Below are positions 53,940 through 62,699 of a stretch of 64,000 nt of DNA, in pieces (positions within the stretch are counted from its first letter, which is position 1; the number at the start of each line of letters is the position of its first letter). The notes below the pieces were generated by a model that ran no database searches, was not told the origin of the DNA, and saw only the letters and a program-made list of their open reading frames with translations. A program made the position numbers and the translations under genes. The stretch comes from Nocardioides cremeus (lineage in GTDB: Bacteria > Actinomycetota > Actinomycetes > Propionibacteriales > Nocardioidaceae), in NCBI RefSeq assembly GCF_030518195.1, contig NZ_JAULSC010000004.1, forward strand, positions 124,001 to 188,000, written 5' to 3'.

Positions 53940-55211
53940 ATGACTCCCACCGACTCCTCACCGACCCCGCAGCCCTCGGGCCGCACCTGCCTGGTGCTCG
54001 ACGCCGGCGGTGCGCGCTCGGCGTACCAGGTGGGGGCGCTGGGGGTGCTGCTGCCCGCGCTCGAGGCCGACGGGCGCCGGCCCACGCTGCTGGTGGGCAC
54101 CAGCGCCGGGGCGCTGCTCAGCGCCGCCCTGACCTCCACCGCGCACCTCGACCCCGAGGAGCAGGCGGTGCGGCTGCATGACGTGCTGGCCCAGGCCACC
54201 AAGAAGAAGGTGATGCAGCCGCTGTGGCGCCAGGCGCCGGTGGTGCTGGCCCGCTACGCCTCCGAGACCCTGGGCCTGACCGGGTTCCGGCTGCGCGGGC
54301 TCTTCGGCACCGCGCCGCTGGCCGCGACCCTCGAGCGGGCCATCGACTGGGACGCGCTGCACGACAACCTCGACGCCGGCCGGGTCGAGGCGCTGGCGCT
54401 GACCGCCACGGCGGTGCGCACCGGGCGGGTCACGCTCTTCACCGAGACCAGTGCGGCGTACGGCGACCTGCCGGCGCCGCTGGCCCAGCACCACCGCGCC
54501 TACGTGCGCACCCGCATCGGGGTCGAGCACCTGATGGCCTCCTCGGCCATCCCCGCGCTCTTCCCCTCGGTGGAGGTCGACGAGCCGGCCGAGGCCGCCG
54601 GCTGGTACGTCGACGGGGCGACCCGGCGCCGGGTGCCGATCGCGCCCGCGGTCGAGCTGGGCGCCGACCGCCTGGTCGTCGTCGGCACCGGCGCGATCCG
54701 GCCCGCCGAGGCCGACGCCGAGCGCGACCGGCAGCCCGTCGACCTCGGTGACGGCGGCGCGACCCTGCTGGGTGCGGTGATGGACGACCCGCTGCGCCAC
54801 GACCTGCGCCGCCTCGCCGACACCAACGTGCTGGCCGGCGACCCCGACCTGTCGCCGCACCTCGACCGGCACCGCCGCGAGCGCGGCCGCTCCCCGCAGC
54901 GGCTGCTGCCCTACGCCGCCGTCGCCCCCGAGCACGGCGAGGAGCTGGCGCAGCTGGCGATGGACGTCTTCCGCAGCAACCACGGCACCCTGCGCCGCAC
55001 GATCGGCGACCCCGACCTGCAGGTCATGCACCGGCTGCTCGGCAGCGACAGCCCGCTGCAGGGCGAGCTGCTGTCCTACCTGATGTTCGACCCCGACTTC
55101 TTCGACGAAGCCGCCGCGCTGGGTCGCCGCGACGCGCAGCGCTGGCTCGAGGTCAACGACGGGCTGTGGCGCACCGGCCACCTCGACCCGCCCAGCGGCG
55201 CCCAGACCTGA
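53940..55211 (+). CDS. Patatin-like phospholipase
   Basis: 423 aa. Catalytic dyad Ser55 in GTSAG and Asp225 in YVDGATRR; oxyanion loop DAGGARSAYQVG at 21-32. The patatin domain covers about 15-260; the C-terminal 160 residues are mostly helical and end DGLWRTGHLDPP. No signal peptide, so intracellular lipid acyl hydrolase activity is expected. ATG start with GAACCT 7 nt upstream. Possibly in one transcript with the metallohydrolase/DUF2786 pair, which would link those to membrane lipid turnover (inference). The stop is followed by GASCCGGC repeats. Confidence 0.88.
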   Translation: MTPTDSSPTPQPSGRTCLVLDAGGARSAYQVGALGVLLPALEADGRRPTLLVGTSAGALLSAALTSTAHLDPEEQAVRLHDVLAQATKKKVMQPLWRQAPVVLARYASETLGLTGFRLRGLFGTAPLAATLERAIDWDALHDNLDAGRVEALALTATAVRTGRVTLFTETSAAYGDLPAPLAQHHRAYVRTRIGVEHLMASSAIPALFPSVEVDEPAEAAGWYVDGATRRRVPIAPAVELGADRLVVVGTGAIRPAEADAERDRQPVDLGDGGATLLGAVMDDPLRHDLRRLADTNVLAGDPDLSPHLDRHRRERGRSPQRLLPYAAVAPEHGEELAQLAMDVFRSNHGTLRRTIGDPDLQVMHRLLGSDSPLQGELLSYLMFDPDFFDEAAALGRRDAQRWLEVNDGLWRTGHLDPPSGAQT

Positions 55212-55215
55212 CCGC

Positions 55216-55257
55216 GAGCCGGCGCCAGTTCCCCGCGAGCCGGCGCCAGTTCCGGAG
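55216..55257. repeat. Two 21-bp GASCCGGC repeats at the patatin 3' end
   Basis: Units 55216-55236 and 55237-55257, each starting GAGCCGGCGCCAGTTCC, on the sense strand of the gene they follow, beginning 5 bp after its stop. Confidence 0.7.
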
Positions 55258-55270
55258 CGGGTGTGGGTCC

Positions 55271-55350
55271 GGGCCGACTCGGCGCGAAGTTCGGGCCGGG
55301 TCAGCGCGAAGTTCGGGCCGGGTCAGCGTGAGATCTGGGCCGGGTCAGCG
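55271..55350. repeat. Four 22-bp tandem repeats at the alcohol dehydrogenase 3' end
   Basis: Units 55271-55292, 55293-55314 and 55315-55336, then a partial fourth from 55337. The GGGTCA of the last contains the stop codon of the dehydrogenase gene (55345-55347), exactly as in menB. Confidence 0.75.
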
Positions 55351-56388
55351 CTGCGGCAGGACGACGGTAGCGCCGCCCGCGCCGGCGCCGGGCTCGCCCA
55401 GCGCGGCCAGGCGGCGGGCGCCCTCCTCGAGCCCCACCCGGTCGCGCAGCAGCAGGTCGGGGCGCAGGGTGCCGTCGGCGACCAGGTCGAGCAGGTCGGG
55501 GTAGCCGGCGGCCGAAAGGCCGTGGCTGCCCAGCACCTGCAGCTCGCGGGCGACCACCAGCCCCAACGGCGCGCCCGCCGCGGCGTCGGCGCCGCCGAGC
55601 AGGCCGACCTGCACGTGCCGGCCACGCGGGCGCAGGCAGTGCAAGGAGGCCCTGGCCACCGCGGCGGCCCCGAAGGCGTCGAGCGAGACGTCGGCGCCAC
55701 CACCGGTCAGGTCGAGCAGCGCGTCGACGACCGGCGCGGCGGTCGGGTCGACCGGCACCGCCCCGAGGCGCTCCGCCAGGTCGCGGGAGGCCGGCGCCGG
55801 GTCGACGGCGTACACCTCGGCCCCCAGCGCCCGCGCCACCATCACCGCGGCGAGACCCACCCCGCCGCAGCCGTGCACCACGACCCGCTCACCGGCGCGC
55901 ACGGCGCCGACCTGGGCCACCGCGCGGTACGCCGTCGCGACGCGGCAGCCGAGCCCGGCGGCGACGTCGTCGGCCACCTCGTCGGGCAGGCGCACCAGGT
56001 TGGTGTCGGCGCGCGGCAGCGCGACCAGCTCGGCGAAGGAGCCCCAGCCGGTGAAGCCGGGCTGCTCCTGCCGCTCGCAGACCTGCTGGTCGCCGCGGCG
56101 GCAGGTCGCGCACGTGCCGCAGGCCAGCACGAACGGTGTGGTGACCCGCTCCCCGACCCGCACCGACGTGACCGTCGGGCCCACCTCGACCACCGTGCCG
56201 GCGAGCTCGTGGCCCGGCACGTGCGGCAGGCGTACGCCGTCGTCGTGGCCCTGCCAGGCGTGCCAGTCGCTGCGGCACAGCCCGGTCGCGCCCACCCGCA
56301 CCACGACCCCGTCGTCGGGGCAGGCCGGGTCGGGCAGGTCGGCGACCGCCAGCGGTCCGCCGAAGGTCTCCATCAGGACGGCTCTCAC
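55345..56388 (-). CDS. Zinc-dependent alcohol dehydrogenase
   Basis: 347 aa, MDR superfamily. Catalytic zinc ligands Cys38 (GLCRSDWH), His60 and Glu61 (PGHELAG); structural zinc Cys cluster C-x-x-C-x-x-C-x7-C in ACGTCATCRRGDQQVCE; NAD fold HGCGGVGLAAVMVARALGA. Substrate uncertain; the sequence fits general alcohol/threonine-type dehydrogenases. GTG start with TAGGCT 7 nt upstream. Stop lies inside a 22-bp repeat. Confidence 0.92.
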   Translation of the reverse strand: MRAVLMETFGGPLAVADLPDPACPDDGVVVRVGATGLCRSDWHAWQGHDDGVRLPHVPGHELAGTVVEVGPTVTSVRVGERVTTPFVLACGTCATCRRGDQQVCERQEQPGFTGWGSFAELVALPRADTNLVRLPDEVADDVAAGLGCRVATAYRAVAQVGAVRAGERVVVHGCGGVGLAAVMVARALGAEVYAVDPAPASRDLAERLGAVPVDPTAAPVVDALLDLTGGGADVSLDAFGAAAVARASLHCLRPRGRHVQVGLLGGADAAAGAPLGLVVARELQVLGSHGLSAAGYPDLLDLVADGTLRPDLLLRDRVGLEEGARRLAALGEPGAGAGGATVVLPQR

Positions 56389-56395
56389 GGCGCGG

Positions 56396-56401
56396 AGCCT
56401 A
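56396..56401 (-). promoter_or_regulatory. -10 box for a leaderless alcohol dehydrogenase transcript
   Basis: TAGGCT on the minus strand, 7 nt before the GTG at 56388. Confidence 0.5.
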
Positions 56402-56448
56402 CGGTCCGGCTGGGCACAGGACCGGGCCGGCCGACCGGGCCGGAGCCC

Positions 56449-57333
56449 TCAGGACGCGTCGAGCGCGGCCAGCTCGTCGGGGGTCAGGTCGATGTCGGCC
56501 GCGGCGGCGGAGTCGGTGATCGACTGCGGCCGCTTGGCGCCGGGGATCGGGATGACGACGGGCGACTGGGCCAGCTCCCAGGCGAGGGCGACCTGCTGGG
56601 CGCTGACGCCGCGGTCCTGGGCGACGCGGGCGAAGGCCGGGTGCTTCTCGGCGAGCTCCTTGGCGTCGGACAGCCCGCCCAGCGGGCTCCAGGGCAGGAA
56701 GGCCAGGCGCAGCTCCTCGCAGACGTCGATCTCGGGCTGGCTGGAGCGGAAGGCGGGCGAGAACTGGTTCTGCACGCTGACCAGCGCGTCGCCCAGCACC
56801 GAGTGGGCGAGCCGGATCTGGGCCGGGTCGGCGTTGGAGAGACCGACGCGGGCGACCTTGCCGGACTCGGCGATCTCCTTGAGGGTGCCCATGACGTCCT
56901 CGTAGGGCACCTCGGGGTCGGGGCGGTGGTGCTGCCAGAGCGCGATCTGCTCGACCCCGAGCCGCTCGAGGCTGGCGTCGACGGCCGAGCGCAGGTGGCC
57001 GGCCGAGCTGTCCAGGGCCCAGGCGCCGCCGCCGGCGCGCACGTGGCCGCCCTTGGTGGCCAGCAGCACCTGGTCGCGCACGCCCAGCTCGTCGAGCAGG
57101 TCCGCGACGAGCCGCTCGTTGGCGCCCTGGGCGTCGGCGCCCAGCTCGTCACCGGGCCCGTAGGCGTCGGCGGTGTCGAAGAGCGTGACGCCCGCGTCGA
57201 GAGCGGCCCGCATCGTGTCGAGCAGCTGCTCGCGCGGCTGGGTCCCGGACTGGTCGAAGGTCATCAGGCCCAGCCCGATGGCGCCGACCTGGACGCGTCC
57301 GACGGTGTCGTTGCCGATCTCTCGTGTCTGCAT
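56449..57333 (-). CDS. Aldo/keto reductase
   Basis: 294 aa, AKR (beta/alpha)8 barrel. Catalytic residues Asp53 and Tyr58 (LFDTADAYGPG), Lys94 (ATKGGHV) and His135/136 (WQHHRPDP). NADPH-binding GAKRPQSI near the C-terminus. Similar to YdbC/AKR13-type oxidoreductases; substrate unknown. Divergent from the DJ-1/PfpI gene. TAGACA lies 6 nt before the ATG. Confidence 0.92.
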   Translation of the reverse strand: MQTREIGNDTVGRVQVGAIGLGLMTFDQSGTQPREQLLDTMRAALDAGVTLFDTADAYGPGDELGADAQGANERLVADLLDELGVRDQVLLATKGGHVRAGGGAWALDSSAGHLRSAVDASLERLGVEQIALWQHHRPDPEVPYEDVMGTLKEIAESGKVARVGLSNADPAQIRLAHSVLGDALVSVQNQFSPAFRSSQPEIDVCEELRLAFLPWSPLGGLSDAKELAEKHPAFARVAQDRGVSAQQVALAWELAQSPVVIPIPGAKRPQSITDSAAAADIDLTPDELAALDAS

Positions 57334-57370
57334 GCCCCCTGTCTACCCGCACCCGGCGACCGGCCCCGGT

Positions 57371-57384
57371 CACCCCTGGGGGTG
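57371..57384. promoter_or_regulatory. CACCCC-TG-GGGGTG dyad before the DJ-1/PfpI gene
   Basis: Perfect 6-bp arms in the 131-bp divergent gap. A related CTGGGGGGTGTAGACGG sequence (without the left arm) precedes the isochorismatase-like gene at about 48360. Confidence 0.35.
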
Positions 57385-57464
57385 TCGAACGGCCCCACGA
57401 CGGCTGGTGCAGTGGAAGCACCGAACGACGCGGGCCCCGACGGCCCCACCCCCAGGAGGACATC

Positions 57465-58019
57465 GTGAGCACCGACCTGACCGGCAAGCGCGTGGCATTC
57501 ATCGTCGCCCAGTCGGGCGTCGAGCAGCCCGAGCTCACCCAGCCCTGGCAGGCGATCGAGGACGCGGGCGCCGAGGCCGTGCTGATCGCCCCCGAGACCG
57601 GCAAGGTGCAGGCCTTCGAGAGCGACGTCAACGAGGCCGGCACCTTCGAGGCGACCCTGAGCCTGGCCGACGCCGACCCGGCGACCTTCGACGCCGTGGT
57701 GCTGCCCGGCGGCACCACCAACGCCGACCAGCTGCGCGTCGAGGAGGACGCCGTGGCCTTCATGCGCGAGATCATCGATGCCAGCAAGCCGGTGGCCTCG
57801 ATCTGCCACGGCCCCTGGACCCTCGTGGAGACCGGCCGGCTCGAGGGCAAGACCCTCACCAGCTTCCCCAGCCTGCATACCGACATCCGCAACGCGGGCG
57901 CGACCTGGGTCGACGAGGAGTCCTTCACCTGCCCCAGCAACGGGTGGACGCTGGTGACCAGCCGCAACCCCGGCGACCTCGACGCGTTCTGCGAGGCAGC
58001 GGTCGCCGCCTTCGCCTGA
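57465..58019 (+). CDS. DJ-1/PfpI family protein (type 1 glutamine amidotransferase-like)
   Basis: 184 aa. Nucleophile elbow with Cys114-His115 in ASICHGPW; upstream acidic residue Glu20 in SGVEQPEL; LPGGTTNADQLR. These fit PfpI/YhbO-type proteins linked to stress resistance and glyoxal or protein deglycation, a debated activity. GTG start with CCAGGAGG upstream. Oxidation-sensitive Cys suggests a stress role. Confidence 0.92.
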   Translation: MSTDLTGKRVAFIVAQSGVEQPELTQPWQAIEDAGAEAVLIAPETGKVQAFESDVNEAGTFEATLSLADADPATFDAVVLPGGTTNADQLRVEEDAVAFMREIIDASKPVASICHGPWTLVETGRLEGKTLTSFPSLHTDIRNAGATWVDEESFTCPSNGWTLVTSRNPGDLDAFCEAAVAAFA

Positions 58020-58058
58020 GCGGCCCCGAGCAGCCCCGAGCAGCCCTGGGCGCCGCGG

Positions 58059-59381
58059 TCAGCCGATCAGGATGCCGGCGATCGCGGCGCTCATCAGGTT
58101 GGCCAGGGTCGCGGCGAGGATCGCGCGCAACCCCAGCGAGGCGATGTCGGGACGACGCTCGGGGGCGATGCCGCCCAGGCCGCCGAGCAGGATGCCCAGC
58201 GAGCCCAGGTTGGCGAAGCCGGTCAGCGCGAAGGTGACGATGGCGGCGGTCTTGTCGCTGAAGCCGCCGATCACCTCGCCGAGGTTGGCGAAGGCGACGA
58301 ACTCGTTGACCACGACCTTCTGGCCCACGAAGCTGCCGGCCTCGACCGCCTCGCTCCACGGCACCCCGATGGCTGTCATCAGCGGCGCGAAGACGTAGCC
58401 GAGGATCTCCTCGATGGTCAGGTCGTCGGCCCCGAACCAGCCGCCGACGCCACTCACCCCCAGGTTGACCAGGGCGATCAGCGAGATGAAGGCCAGCAGC
58501 ATCGCGCCGATGGTCGCGGCCAGCTTGAGCCCGTCGGCCGCGCCGTTGGCGGCGGCGTCGATGACGTTGCGCGCGCGCATCCCGTCGTCGGCCGGCCCCT
58601 TGCTCTCGGCGGCCTCCTTCTCGGCGCGCAGGATCTCGTCGGCGCTGGCCCAGTCGCCGTCCGGGTCGCCGTCCGGGTCGGCGACCGACGACCCGTCGTC
58701 GTCGGAGCCCTCCTCGTCCTCGTCGACGCGCTCCTCGGGCAGGATGATCTTGGCCATCAGCAGCGCCCCCGGCGCGGCCATGAAGCTGGCGGCGATGAGG
58801 TAGTCGAGCCGCGCCCCGAGCAGCGAGTAGCCCACCAGCACCGATCCGGCGACGGTCGAGAGCCCGCCCACCATCACGGCGAAGAGGCCCGAGCGCGACA
58901 GGCCGGCGACGTACGGCCGGATCACCAGCGGCGCCTCGGTCTGGCCGACGAAGATGTTGGCCGCGGCGTTGGTCGACTCGGCCTTCTCGGTGCCCAGCAG
59001 CCAGCCCAGTCCGCCACCGAGCACCCGCACGACGCGCTGCAGGATGCCGAGGTGGTAGAGCACCGCGGTGAGCGAGGCGAAGAAGACGATGACCGGCAGC
59101 ACCTGGAAGGCGAAGACCTGGCCCTCCTCGGGCAGCACCGGCCCGAAGAGGAAGCCGATGCCCTCGCGGGAGGAGTCGATGATCGTCTGCACCGCCCTCG
59201 AGGCGGCCTCGAGCGCGCGCTGGCCCACCGACCAGTAGAGGACCACGACCCCGAAGGTCACCTGGAGGCCCAGCGCACCCAGCACGGTGCGCGGTCGGAC
59301 GGCTCGCCGGTCGCTGGAGACAAGGAAGGCGATGGCCAGCAGCACCAGCATGCCGCCGGCTCCCCAGAGGAGGTCGATCAT
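58059..59381 (-). CDS. Concentrative nucleoside transporter (CNT/NupC family)
   Basis: 440 aa. Ion-coupled nucleoside uptake across the plasma membrane. Signature helices include GQTEAPLVIRPY (the G-Q/N-T-E-A-P nucleoside site), GLSTVAGSVLVGY, and KVVVNEFVAFANL near the C-terminus. Between the core helices, residues about 205-262 form a very acidic insert (DEDEEGSDDDGSS, PDGDPDGD) longer than in E. coli NupC, probably cytoplasmic. GAGAGGTGA precedes the ATG. Divergent from a small membrane-protein gene. Confidence 0.92.
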   Translation of the reverse strand: MIDLLWGAGGMLVLLAIAFLVSSDRRAVRPRTVLGALGLQVTFGVVVLYWSVGQRALEAASRAVQTIIDSSREGIGFLFGPVLPEEGQVFAFQVLPVIVFFASLTAVLYHLGILQRVVRVLGGGLGWLLGTEKAESTNAAANIFVGQTEAPLVIRPYVAGLSRSGLFAVMVGGLSTVAGSVLVGYSLLGARLDYLIAASFMAAPGALLMAKIILPEERVDEDEEGSDDDGSSVADPDGDPDGDWASADEILRAEKEAAESKGPADDGMRARNVIDAAANGAADGLKLAATIGAMLLAFISLIALVNLGVSGVGGWFGADDLTIEEILGYVFAPLMTAIGVPWSEAVEAGSFVGQKVVVNEFVAFANLGEVIGGFSDKTAAIVTFALTGFANLGSLGILLGGLGGIAPERRPDIASLGLRAILAATLANLMSAAIAGILIG

Positions 59382-59406
59382 CAGTTCACCTCTCGCACCC
59401 GTGGGC

Positions 59407-59426
59407 CGTCGACCGGCCGGCCGACG
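59407..59426. promoter_or_regulatory. Imperfect palindrome between cnt and small membrane-protein genes
   Basis: CGTCG-A-CCGGCCGG-C-CGACG, one mismatched pair, in the 105-bp divergent gap. It could be an operator or a relative of the CGGCCGGCCG repeats at 2187-2271. Confidence 0.35.
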
Positions 59427-59486
59427 CGTGGGTCATGCTGGCACGAGCCCGCCACGAGTTCACCGAGAGCCGGAGGAGCCACCCCG

Positions 59487-59897
59487 ATGAGCGAGCGCAC
59501 GAGCCTGGTCGCCGACGTCCTGGCCAGCACCCAGCGCCTGCCGCTGGGCGTGCAGGTGTGGGTGTTCCTGGTGCTGATGCCGGTCAACCTGGCGGCGCTC
59601 GTGGCGCTGGGCCAGCCCCTCGGCCCGCTGGTGGCCGCCCTCGCGGTCGGTGCGTTGGCGATCAACGGCGTGGTGATGGTCCTCGACCGGGGCTTCTCGC
59701 TGGCGATGGCGCTGCCCCACGTCGCGCTGTGGGTGCCGCTGCTCGGCGTCGTCGTCTACCTGCTGCTCGGGCGCGACGACATCGGCGCCGCGTACGCGGC
59801 GTACCTCGTGGTGCTGCTGGTCGTCGACGCGGTCTCGCTGTGGTTCGACGTGCCCGACGCCAAGCGCTGGCTCGACGGGCAGCGCGACACCTTCTGA
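59487..59897 (+). CDS. Small membrane protein, unknown
   Basis: 136 aa with four hydrophobic helices (about 22-44, 47-66, 68-88, 94-115), a short charged N-terminus and a cytoplasmic-looking tail (DVPDAKRWLDGQRD). I do not recognise the family. CGGAGGAG before the ATG is a good ribosome-binding site. Lies between, and divergent/convergent to, two transporter genes, possibly related to them. Confidence 0.7.
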   Translation: MSERTSLVADVLASTQRLPLGVQVWVFLVLMPVNLAALVALGQPLGPLVAALAVGALAINGVVMVLDRGFSLAMALPHVALWVPLLGVVVYLLLGRDDIGAAYAAYLVVLLVVDAVSLWFDVPDAKRWLDGQRDTF

Positions 59898-59928
59898 GAC
59901 CCCCGCCCGTACGTCGCCCGCGATCGGC

Positions 59929-61290
59929 TCAGCCGGCGCCGACGAGCAGCAGCGTGGAGATGAACACGACGCCGGTGATTACCAGCACCACGCTGGTGTA
60001 GCCCATGATGTCGCGCACCCGCAGCCCGGCGACGGCCAGCAGCGGCACCGCCCAGAACGGCTGGATCATGTTGGTCCACTGGTCGCCGTAGGCGATGGCC
60101 ATGATCACGACCGGCTGGGTGACGTCGAGCGACTCCGCCGCCGAGGCGAAGATCGGCGCCTGCAGGGCGAACTGGCCGCCGCCGGAGGGCACGAAGAGGT
60201 TGAGCAGGCCCGCGGAGAGGAACGCGAAGACGCCGAGGGTGCCGGGCGTGGCCGCGTCGACCACCCAGCTGCTCAGCATCTCGGCCAGCCCGCTGGCCGC
60301 CATCATCGCCGCGATGCCGGCGTACAGGGGGTACTGCAGCAGCACCTCGACGACCGTGCGGCCGCCGCGGGCCACGAGCGCGGCGAGCTGGCGGGCGTTG
60401 GCCACCACGAGCAGCACCAGGCACAGGAAGGTCCAGTTGACGATGTCGAGGGTCAGGTCGAAGCCGTTGTCGAGGAAGTACAGGACCAGGTAGAGGCCCA
60501 GCGCCACGCCCATCACCGAGGTGACCAGCCGTGAGGTCTCGAGCCGGTCGGCGGGCGAGCCCTCCTCCTGGGCGCCGCCGGTGCCGGCCGGCTCGGCGGA
60601 CTCCTCCAGCGCGGCGTCGGGCGCGGCGCGCACCGCCTCCCCGTCGCCGGGCGCCATCAGCGGCATCGCCACCGCGATCACCAGCAGCGTCACACCGATC
60701 GCCAGCAGGTTCCACCAGGCGAAGATCGTCTCGGAGACCGGCACGACCCCCATGCCGAGCGTGGTGGCGTAGACCCCGGTCTCGGTGGCGGCGTTGAGCG
60801 GCCCGGAGCCCGAGTAGCCCATGTGCCAGACCACGAAGCCGGTGTAGGCCGAGGCCACCAGCAGCGGGTAGTGCAGCGGGGTGCCCCGCTCACGGAAGCG
60901 GCGGGCCACCTCGACCGCGACGACGCCGCCGACGATGAGCCCGAGGCCGAAGCTGAGCAGCGAGGCCAGCCCGGCCACCACGGTGACGAACGCGTACGCC
61001 GCCCGCGGCGAGCGCGGCAGCCCCGCCACCCGGGTCAGCAGCCGGTGCACCGGCGGCAGGTTGGCCAGCGTGTAGCCCAGCAGCAGCAGCACCAGCGCGA
61101 CCTGGGTCATGAACGCCAGCAGGCCGGTCAGCCCGGCGCCCCAGGCCAGCGTCAGCTCTCGAGGACCGGTGTCGGTCAGGGCCAGCGACAGCACCGCCAC
61201 CAGCAGGGTCAGGGCGACCGCGAACACGAAGGCCCCCGGCATCCAGCGTTCGACGAGGCGGCTCGCCGGACCGGCGATCTTGCGCAGCAT
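59929..61290 (-). CDS. Short-chain fatty acid transporter (AtoE family)
   Basis: 453 aa, 12 or so helices. Matches the AtoE/TIGR00366 type: VERWMPGAFVFAVALT at the start, HMGYSGSGPL, VPSGGGQFALQAPI and YGDQWTNMIQPFWA, the last being very typical. The family is thought to take up short-chain fatty acids such as butyrate or acetoacetate. A cytoplasmic Glu/Ala/Gly-rich loop (about 225-255) interrupts the middle. ATG at 61290 has GGGAGG upstream. Confidence 0.9.
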   Translation of the reverse strand: MLRKIAGPASRLVERWMPGAFVFAVALTLLVAVLSLALTDTGPRELTLAWGAGLTGLLAFMTQVALVLLLLGYTLANLPPVHRLLTRVAGLPRSPRAAYAFVTVVAGLASLLSFGLGLIVGGVVAVEVARRFRERGTPLHYPLLVASAYTGFVVWHMGYSGSGPLNAATETGVYATTLGMGVVPVSETIFAWWNLLAIGVTLLVIAVAMPLMAPGDGEAVRAAPDAALEESAEPAGTGGAQEEGSPADRLETSRLVTSVMGVALGLYLVLYFLDNGFDLTLDIVNWTFLCLVLLVVANARQLAALVARGGRTVVEVLLQYPLYAGIAAMMAASGLAEMLSSWVVDAATPGTLGVFAFLSAGLLNLFVPSGGGQFALQAPIFASAAESLDVTQPVVIMAIAYGDQWTNMIQPFWAVPLLAVAGLRVRDIMGYTSVVLVITGVVFISTLLLVGAG

Positions 61291-61387
61291 GCATCCTCCC
61301 GAGAGGCCACGCCCGAGACGGCTGTGGCGTGGCTCACCCCACCGTGTCGCGCACCCCGCCGTCAAGCGCGGCGTGCGCCGATCGGGC

Positions 61388-61891
61388 TCATCGCCCCAGC
61401 AGCCCCCGCACGTACGCCGCCTGCCCGGCGTGCTGGGCGCAGTCGTCGACGACCGAGACCAGCCGGACCCCGAGCGTGACCGGCGGGTCCCAGCGCTCGT
61501 CCACCACCCGGTCGAGGTCGGAGGCACGCAGGTCGTGCACCCACGGGCGCATCTCGCGGTGCACCGCGCGGAAGTAGTCGCCCAGCAGGTCGGCCGGCAC
61601 CCGCACCGCGGCCACGTCGTCGTCGCCGTGGCCGTAGCCGGTGTCCGCGGCGTCGAACGGCAGCCCCAGCCGCTCGGCGTACCCCGACGCGACGTGCACC
61701 TGCTCGCGCCCGGCGGCCGCGGCGACGTGGTCGTCGTAGATGCGGGTCAGGTGCCAGACCAGCCACCCGATGGTGTTGGCCCCCGGCCCGGGGCGGTGCG
61801 TCAGCGCGTCGACGTCGAGACCGTCGAGGACCGCCTCGACGTGCTCGGCGACGCGGTCGAGGGAGTCGGCCAGCAGCTCACCAGGCGTCAT
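61388..61891 (-). CDS. DinB-family protein, mycothiol-dependent type (DUF664-like)
   Basis: 167 aa four-helix bundle. Metal-binding histidines are seen in [13 protein letters not shown] and in [19 protein letters not shown], as in mycothiol-dependent DinB proteins. Many use mycothiol as cofactor for detoxification or isomerisation; the exact reaction is unknown. TACGGT lies 6 nt before the ATG. Confidence 0.85.
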   Translation of the reverse strand: MTPGELLADSLDRVAEHVEAVLDGLDVDALTHRPGPGANTIGWLVWHLTRIYDDHVAAAAGREQVHVASGYAERLGLPFDAADTGYGHGDDDVAAVRVPADLLGDYFRAVHREMRPWVHDLRASDLDRVVDERWDPPVTLGVRLVSVVDDCAQHAGQAAYVRGLLGR

Positions 61892-61897
61892 GCCCCG

Positions 61898-61903
61898 ACC
61901 GTA
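61898..61903 (-). promoter_or_regulatory. -10 box for a leaderless dinB-family transcript
   Basis: TACGGT on the minus strand, 6 nt before the ATG at 61891. Confidence 0.5.
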
Positions 61904-61945
61904 CGCCGCTCACGGCCCGTCGTCAGGGCCCCTCGTCAGTGCACG

Positions 61946-62695
61946 TCACAGCACCTTGGAGAGGAACTCCTGGGTGCGCGCGTGCTGCGGGTTGGAGAGC
62001 ACCTCGGCGGGGTCGCCCTCCTCCATGATCACGCCCTCGTCCATGAAGACGAGCTTGTCGCCGACCTCACGGGCGAAGCCCATCTCGTGGGTCACCACCA
62101 TCATGGTCATGCCCTCGGAGGCCAGCGACTTCATCACCGCGAGCACGTCGCCGACGAGCTCGGGGTCCAGGGCGCTGGTCGGCTCGTCGAAGAGCATCAG
62201 GTCGGGGTCCATCGACAGCGCCCGGGCGATGGCGACGCGCTGCTGCTGGCCGCCGGAGAGGTGGGCGGGGTAGGCGTCGGCCTTGTCCTCGAGCCCCACC
62301 CTGGCCAGGTTCTTCAGCGCGCACTTCTCGGCCTCGGCCTTGCCGCGCTTCTTGACCCGGCGCTGGGCCAGGGTCAGGTTGGCGGTGACGGTCAGGTGCG
62401 GGAAGAGGTTGAAGGACTGGAAGACCATCCCGATCCGCGAGCGCACGTCGTTGAGGTCGGTCTCGGGGTCGCTCATGTCGACGCCCTCGACCAGCACCCG
62501 CCCCTTGGTGGGCACCTCGAGCTGGTTGACGCAGCGCAGCAGCGTCGACTTGCCCGAGCCGGAGGGGCCGATCACGCAGACCACCTCGCCGTCGTCGACG
62601 TGGAAGTCGATGCCCTTGAGCACCTCGTTGTCGCCGAACGACTTGTGCAGCTGCTGGACGTCGATCGCGTGCTCGTAGGCAGGTGTGCTCGTCAC
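61946..62695 (-). CDS. glnQ: Polar amino acid ABC transporter, ATP-binding protein
   Basis: 249 aa. Walker [10 protein letters not shown] at 43-51, Q-loop [12 protein letters not shown], signature LSGGQQQR, Walker [13 protein letters not shown] and switch His in VTHEMGFA. The GlnQ/HisP type is shown by the RCVNQLE after Walker A. GTG start 4 nt past the permease stop. Third gene of a binding protein-permease-ATPase operon; the symbol denotes the subfamily, not proven glutamine specificity. Confidence 0.94.
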   Translation of the reverse strand: MTSTPAYEHAIDVQQLHKSFGDNEVLKGIDFHVDDGEVVCVIGPSGSGKSTLLRCVNQLEVPTKGRVLVEGVDMSDPETDLNDVRSRIGMVFQSFNLFPHLTVTANLTLAQRRVKKRGKAEAEKCALKNLARVGLEDKADAYPAHLSGGQQQRVAIARALSMDPDLMLFDEPTSALDPELVGDVLAVMKSLASEGMTMMVVTHEMGFAREVGDKLVFMDEGVIMEEGDPAEVLSNPQHARTQEFLSKVL

Positions 62696-62699
62696 GGGT

